In this document: positions 62,274-63,772 of the stretch, in pieces
Position numbering within the stretch: position 1 is the stretch's first letter
Layout: every line of letters begins with the position of its first letter
Assembly (NCBI GenBank): GCA_964568855.1
Contig: CAZMSD010000022.1
Span: 1 to 63,772 of the forward strand
Direction: 5' to 3'
Length of the DNA stretch: 63,772 bases
From: CAZMSD01 sp964568855
Lineage (GTDB): Bacteria; CAIWAD01
Program-made: the position numbers and the translations under genes
Notes under the pieces: model-generated
Databases searched by the model: none
Told to the model about the DNA's origin: nothing
What the model saw: only the letters and a program-made list of their open reading frames with translations

Positions 62274-63772
62274 TCAGACCCAGGTGGCGGGCGGATCGCC
62301 CGGACGCAGCTCTTCCTCGTGGCCCACGCGGAACTCGGTGCCGGTCTCCTCCCAGCTCACGCTGGTCAGAATCGTCTGGCCGATGTTGCCCTGGTGCAGG
62401 TTGATCTGCTTCAGCAGGTCCATGATCTCCAGGTGGATCTCGTGCGTGGCTACCGACTGGCTGAGGTCTTCGCTGATCCGGTGGAAGTGGGACTGGCGGA
62501 ATTCCTCTTCCAGGTAGCGGTACTGGGTCTCCTTCTCCACCACCCGCCTGGCACGGCCGCGGTCCATGTTGTCGTAGGACTGCCTCAGGCGCGCCATCTG
62601 CTTGATCGTCTTGACGTGGTAGGAGACCAGTTCCTGGCGGCCGACGGCGGAGAAATCCGCCCCCAGCCGGCGTTTCTTCTCCACCAGCGGCAGGAGCGAG
62701 CGGTGGATGATGTCGCCCATGCTCTCCAGGTCCTTGACGATGGAGAGCATGCCGAAGACTTCGGCGGCCTGGCCCTCGGCCAGGGACTCGCGGCTGATCC
62801 GGGCCAGGTAGGCGGTGATTTTCTCGTCGAGGAAATCCACCTTGCGCTCCCTCAGGTCAAGGCCCTGGACCAGGCTGAGTTCCGTGAGATAGCTGTCCCG
62901 GTACTCGCCGGGATCCACTAGGGGGACGATGACCGCCTCGAGCATGCGGTGGACGATCTTGAACATGCGCTGGATTTCCGCGCGGGCCAGCTCCAGGGCC
63001 AGGGCCGGGCTGCTCAGTCGGCTGTCCTTGAGGTGCCAGACGATTATCCGCTCAGCGTCGGGGACCGGCCGGTCGGGGAGGATCCACAGGATCAGGCGGG
63101 CGAAGAGGGCCGTGAAGGGCAGGAAGGCCAGGGCCAGGCTGACGTTGAACACGGTGTGGGCGTTGGCCACCTGCCGTGGAACCACCAGCGCCTGGGCCGC
63201 GATCTGCGACAGGCCCGCCTCGGCCTGGGGCGAGAGGGAGCGGATCAGCCCGGCCAAGCTGGGGATCCAGAAGACGAAGAGCAGCACGCCGGCCACTTTG
63301 AACAGGGTGTGCGCCAGGGCCACCCGCTTGGCCTCGCGACCGGTGTTCAGGCTGGCCAGGCCCGCCGTGATACAGGTGCCGATGTTGGCTCCCAGGATCA
63401 GCGGAATCCCCGCCTCGAGCGAGAGCAGTCCCTGCTGGGCCAGGACGATGATGATGCCCGTGAAGGCCGAGCTGCTCTGGATCAGGGCCGTGAACAGCGC
63501 CCCCACCAGGATGCCCAGCAGCGGATTCTCCAGCTGAAGCAGCAGCTGGATGAAGCCGCTGTGGCTGCGCAGGGGATACATGGCCTGGGACATCAGGTGC
63601 ATGCCGTAGAACAGGATGCCGAAGCCCAGCACGGCCTGTCCCACGTGCTTGAAAGTGCTGCCGCGCGCGAAGAGATTGAGCGCGAAACCCGCAGCGATCA
63701 TCAGCAGGGCGAAATCCGTCAGCTTGAAGGCGATCAGCTGGGCGGTGATGGTGGTGCCGATGTCCGCCCCCA
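62274..63772 (-). CDS. Na/Pi cotransporter (NptA/PhoU fusion type), 5' end outside window
   Basis: The frame runs off the window; 499 codons are visible. The first residues in the window contain GADIGTTITAQL, followed by the QSSSAFTGIIIV and GANIGTCITAG motifs of the PNaS family, with membrane segments to about residue 250. The C-terminal half is a PhoU-like helical domain (QRMFKIVHRMLEAVIVPLVD, KTIKQMARLRQSYDN). The family imports phosphate with Na+. It stops 61 bp upstream of parA. Confidence 0.9.
   Translation of the reverse strand, partial: GADIGTTITAQLIAFKLTDFALLMIAAGFALNLFARGSTFKHVGQAVLGFGILFYGMHLMSQAMYPLRSHSGFIQLLLQLENPLLGILVGALFTALIQSSSAFTGIIIVLAQQGLLSLEAGIPLILGANIGTCITAGLASLNTGREAKRVALAHTLFKVAGVLLFVFWIPSLAGLIRSLSPQAEAGLSQIAAQALVVPRQVANAHTVFNVSLALAFLPFTALFARLILWILPDRPVPDAERIIVWHLKDSRLSSPALALELARAEIQRMFKIVHRMLEAVIVPLVDPGEYRDSYLTELSLVQGLDLRERKVDFLDEKITAYLARISRESLAEGQAAEVFGMLSIVKDLESMGDIIHRSLLPLVEKKRRLGADFSAVGRQELVSYHVKTIKQMARLRQSYDNMDRGRARRVVEKETQYRYLEEEFRQSHFHRISEDLSQSVATHEIHLEIMDLLKQINLHQGNIGQTILTSVSWEETGTEFRVGHEEELRPGDPPATWV

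Overview
This 63.8 kb window comes from a GC-rich (roughly 60 to 65 percent) Gram-negative bacterium with an outer membrane. It carries a complete Tol-Pal gene set, an RseP-type protease, a predicted outer-membrane barrel, lipoproteins, the MEP isoprenoid enzyme Dxr and a chromosomal ParAB pair. DUF4837, DUF2723, RRM-type RNA-binding proteins and large LamG/FG-GAP surface proteins together suggest the FCB superphylum or one of its uncultured relatives, but I cannot name the phylum from this sequence. Three runs of N (100, 100 and 10 bases) show that it is a draft scaffold. No rRNA, tRNA, IS element or CRISPR was found. Almost every gene is on the minus strand. The two clear plus-strand genes are both small (4180-4446 and 52140-52370).

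Region 1 (1-28.4 kb) is an accessory locus of giant secreted proteins. It holds two right-handed beta-helix proteins and a family of multidomain paralogues built from the same parts: signal peptide, LamG lectin-like fold, an unnamed beta-rich middle domain, one to three Ig-like (Big_5) domains, five to seven Ca-binding FG-GAP/VCBS repeats, and a terminal Fn3-like domain ending in a motif close to RKFYRVxAVVE. Intact or nearly intact copies are at 6067-9546, 12271-16089, 16756-18156, 18160-21336, 21475-25667 and 25903-28360. Between them lie broken relatives (1912-3392, 5076-6032, 9582-10040, 16439-16687 and a trace near 3742-3800). The units are separated by a recurrent intergenic element, a dyad around CACAAG followed by AAGCTG direct repeats, about 100 to 120 bp upstream of the first start codon of each block. 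It looks like a shared control region and is the most novel non-coding signal here. A single plus-strand RRM RNA-binding gene with a perfect palindromic terminator sits inside the locus.

Region 2 (28.7-40 kb) is housekeeping: sodium:solute symporter, tldD, tldE/pmbA, a TPR protein, rseP, dxr, a beta-barrel protein, fmt, def and yajC. A CRP-like palindrome lies upstream of yajC.

Region 3 (40-52 kb) is a tightly packed, often overlapping minus-strand run. It encodes a DUF2723 membrane protein, two family-2 glycosyltransferases, a GT39-like membrane enzyme, a DUF4837 lipoprotein, PurE, an RmlD-like reductase, a polyprenyl-phosphate mannose synthase, AccA, a YbgC-like thioesterase and a Trm112-like zinc ribbon. 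The lipid-phosphate-sugar synthases and the two PMT-like membrane proteins could form a protein or surface-glycan glycosylation route.

Region 4 (52-63.8 kb) starts with a small DUF2007-like gene on the plus strand. It then holds, in minus-strand order, a phosphate/sodium symporter (cut by the window edge), parA, parB, a GlmU-like nucleotidyltransferase, a GlcD-type FAD oxidase, and pal-tolQ-tolR-tolA-tolB-cpoB. Across the whole window the heptamer GTGATAC (either strand) occurs about 28 times by hand count, several-fold above expectation.
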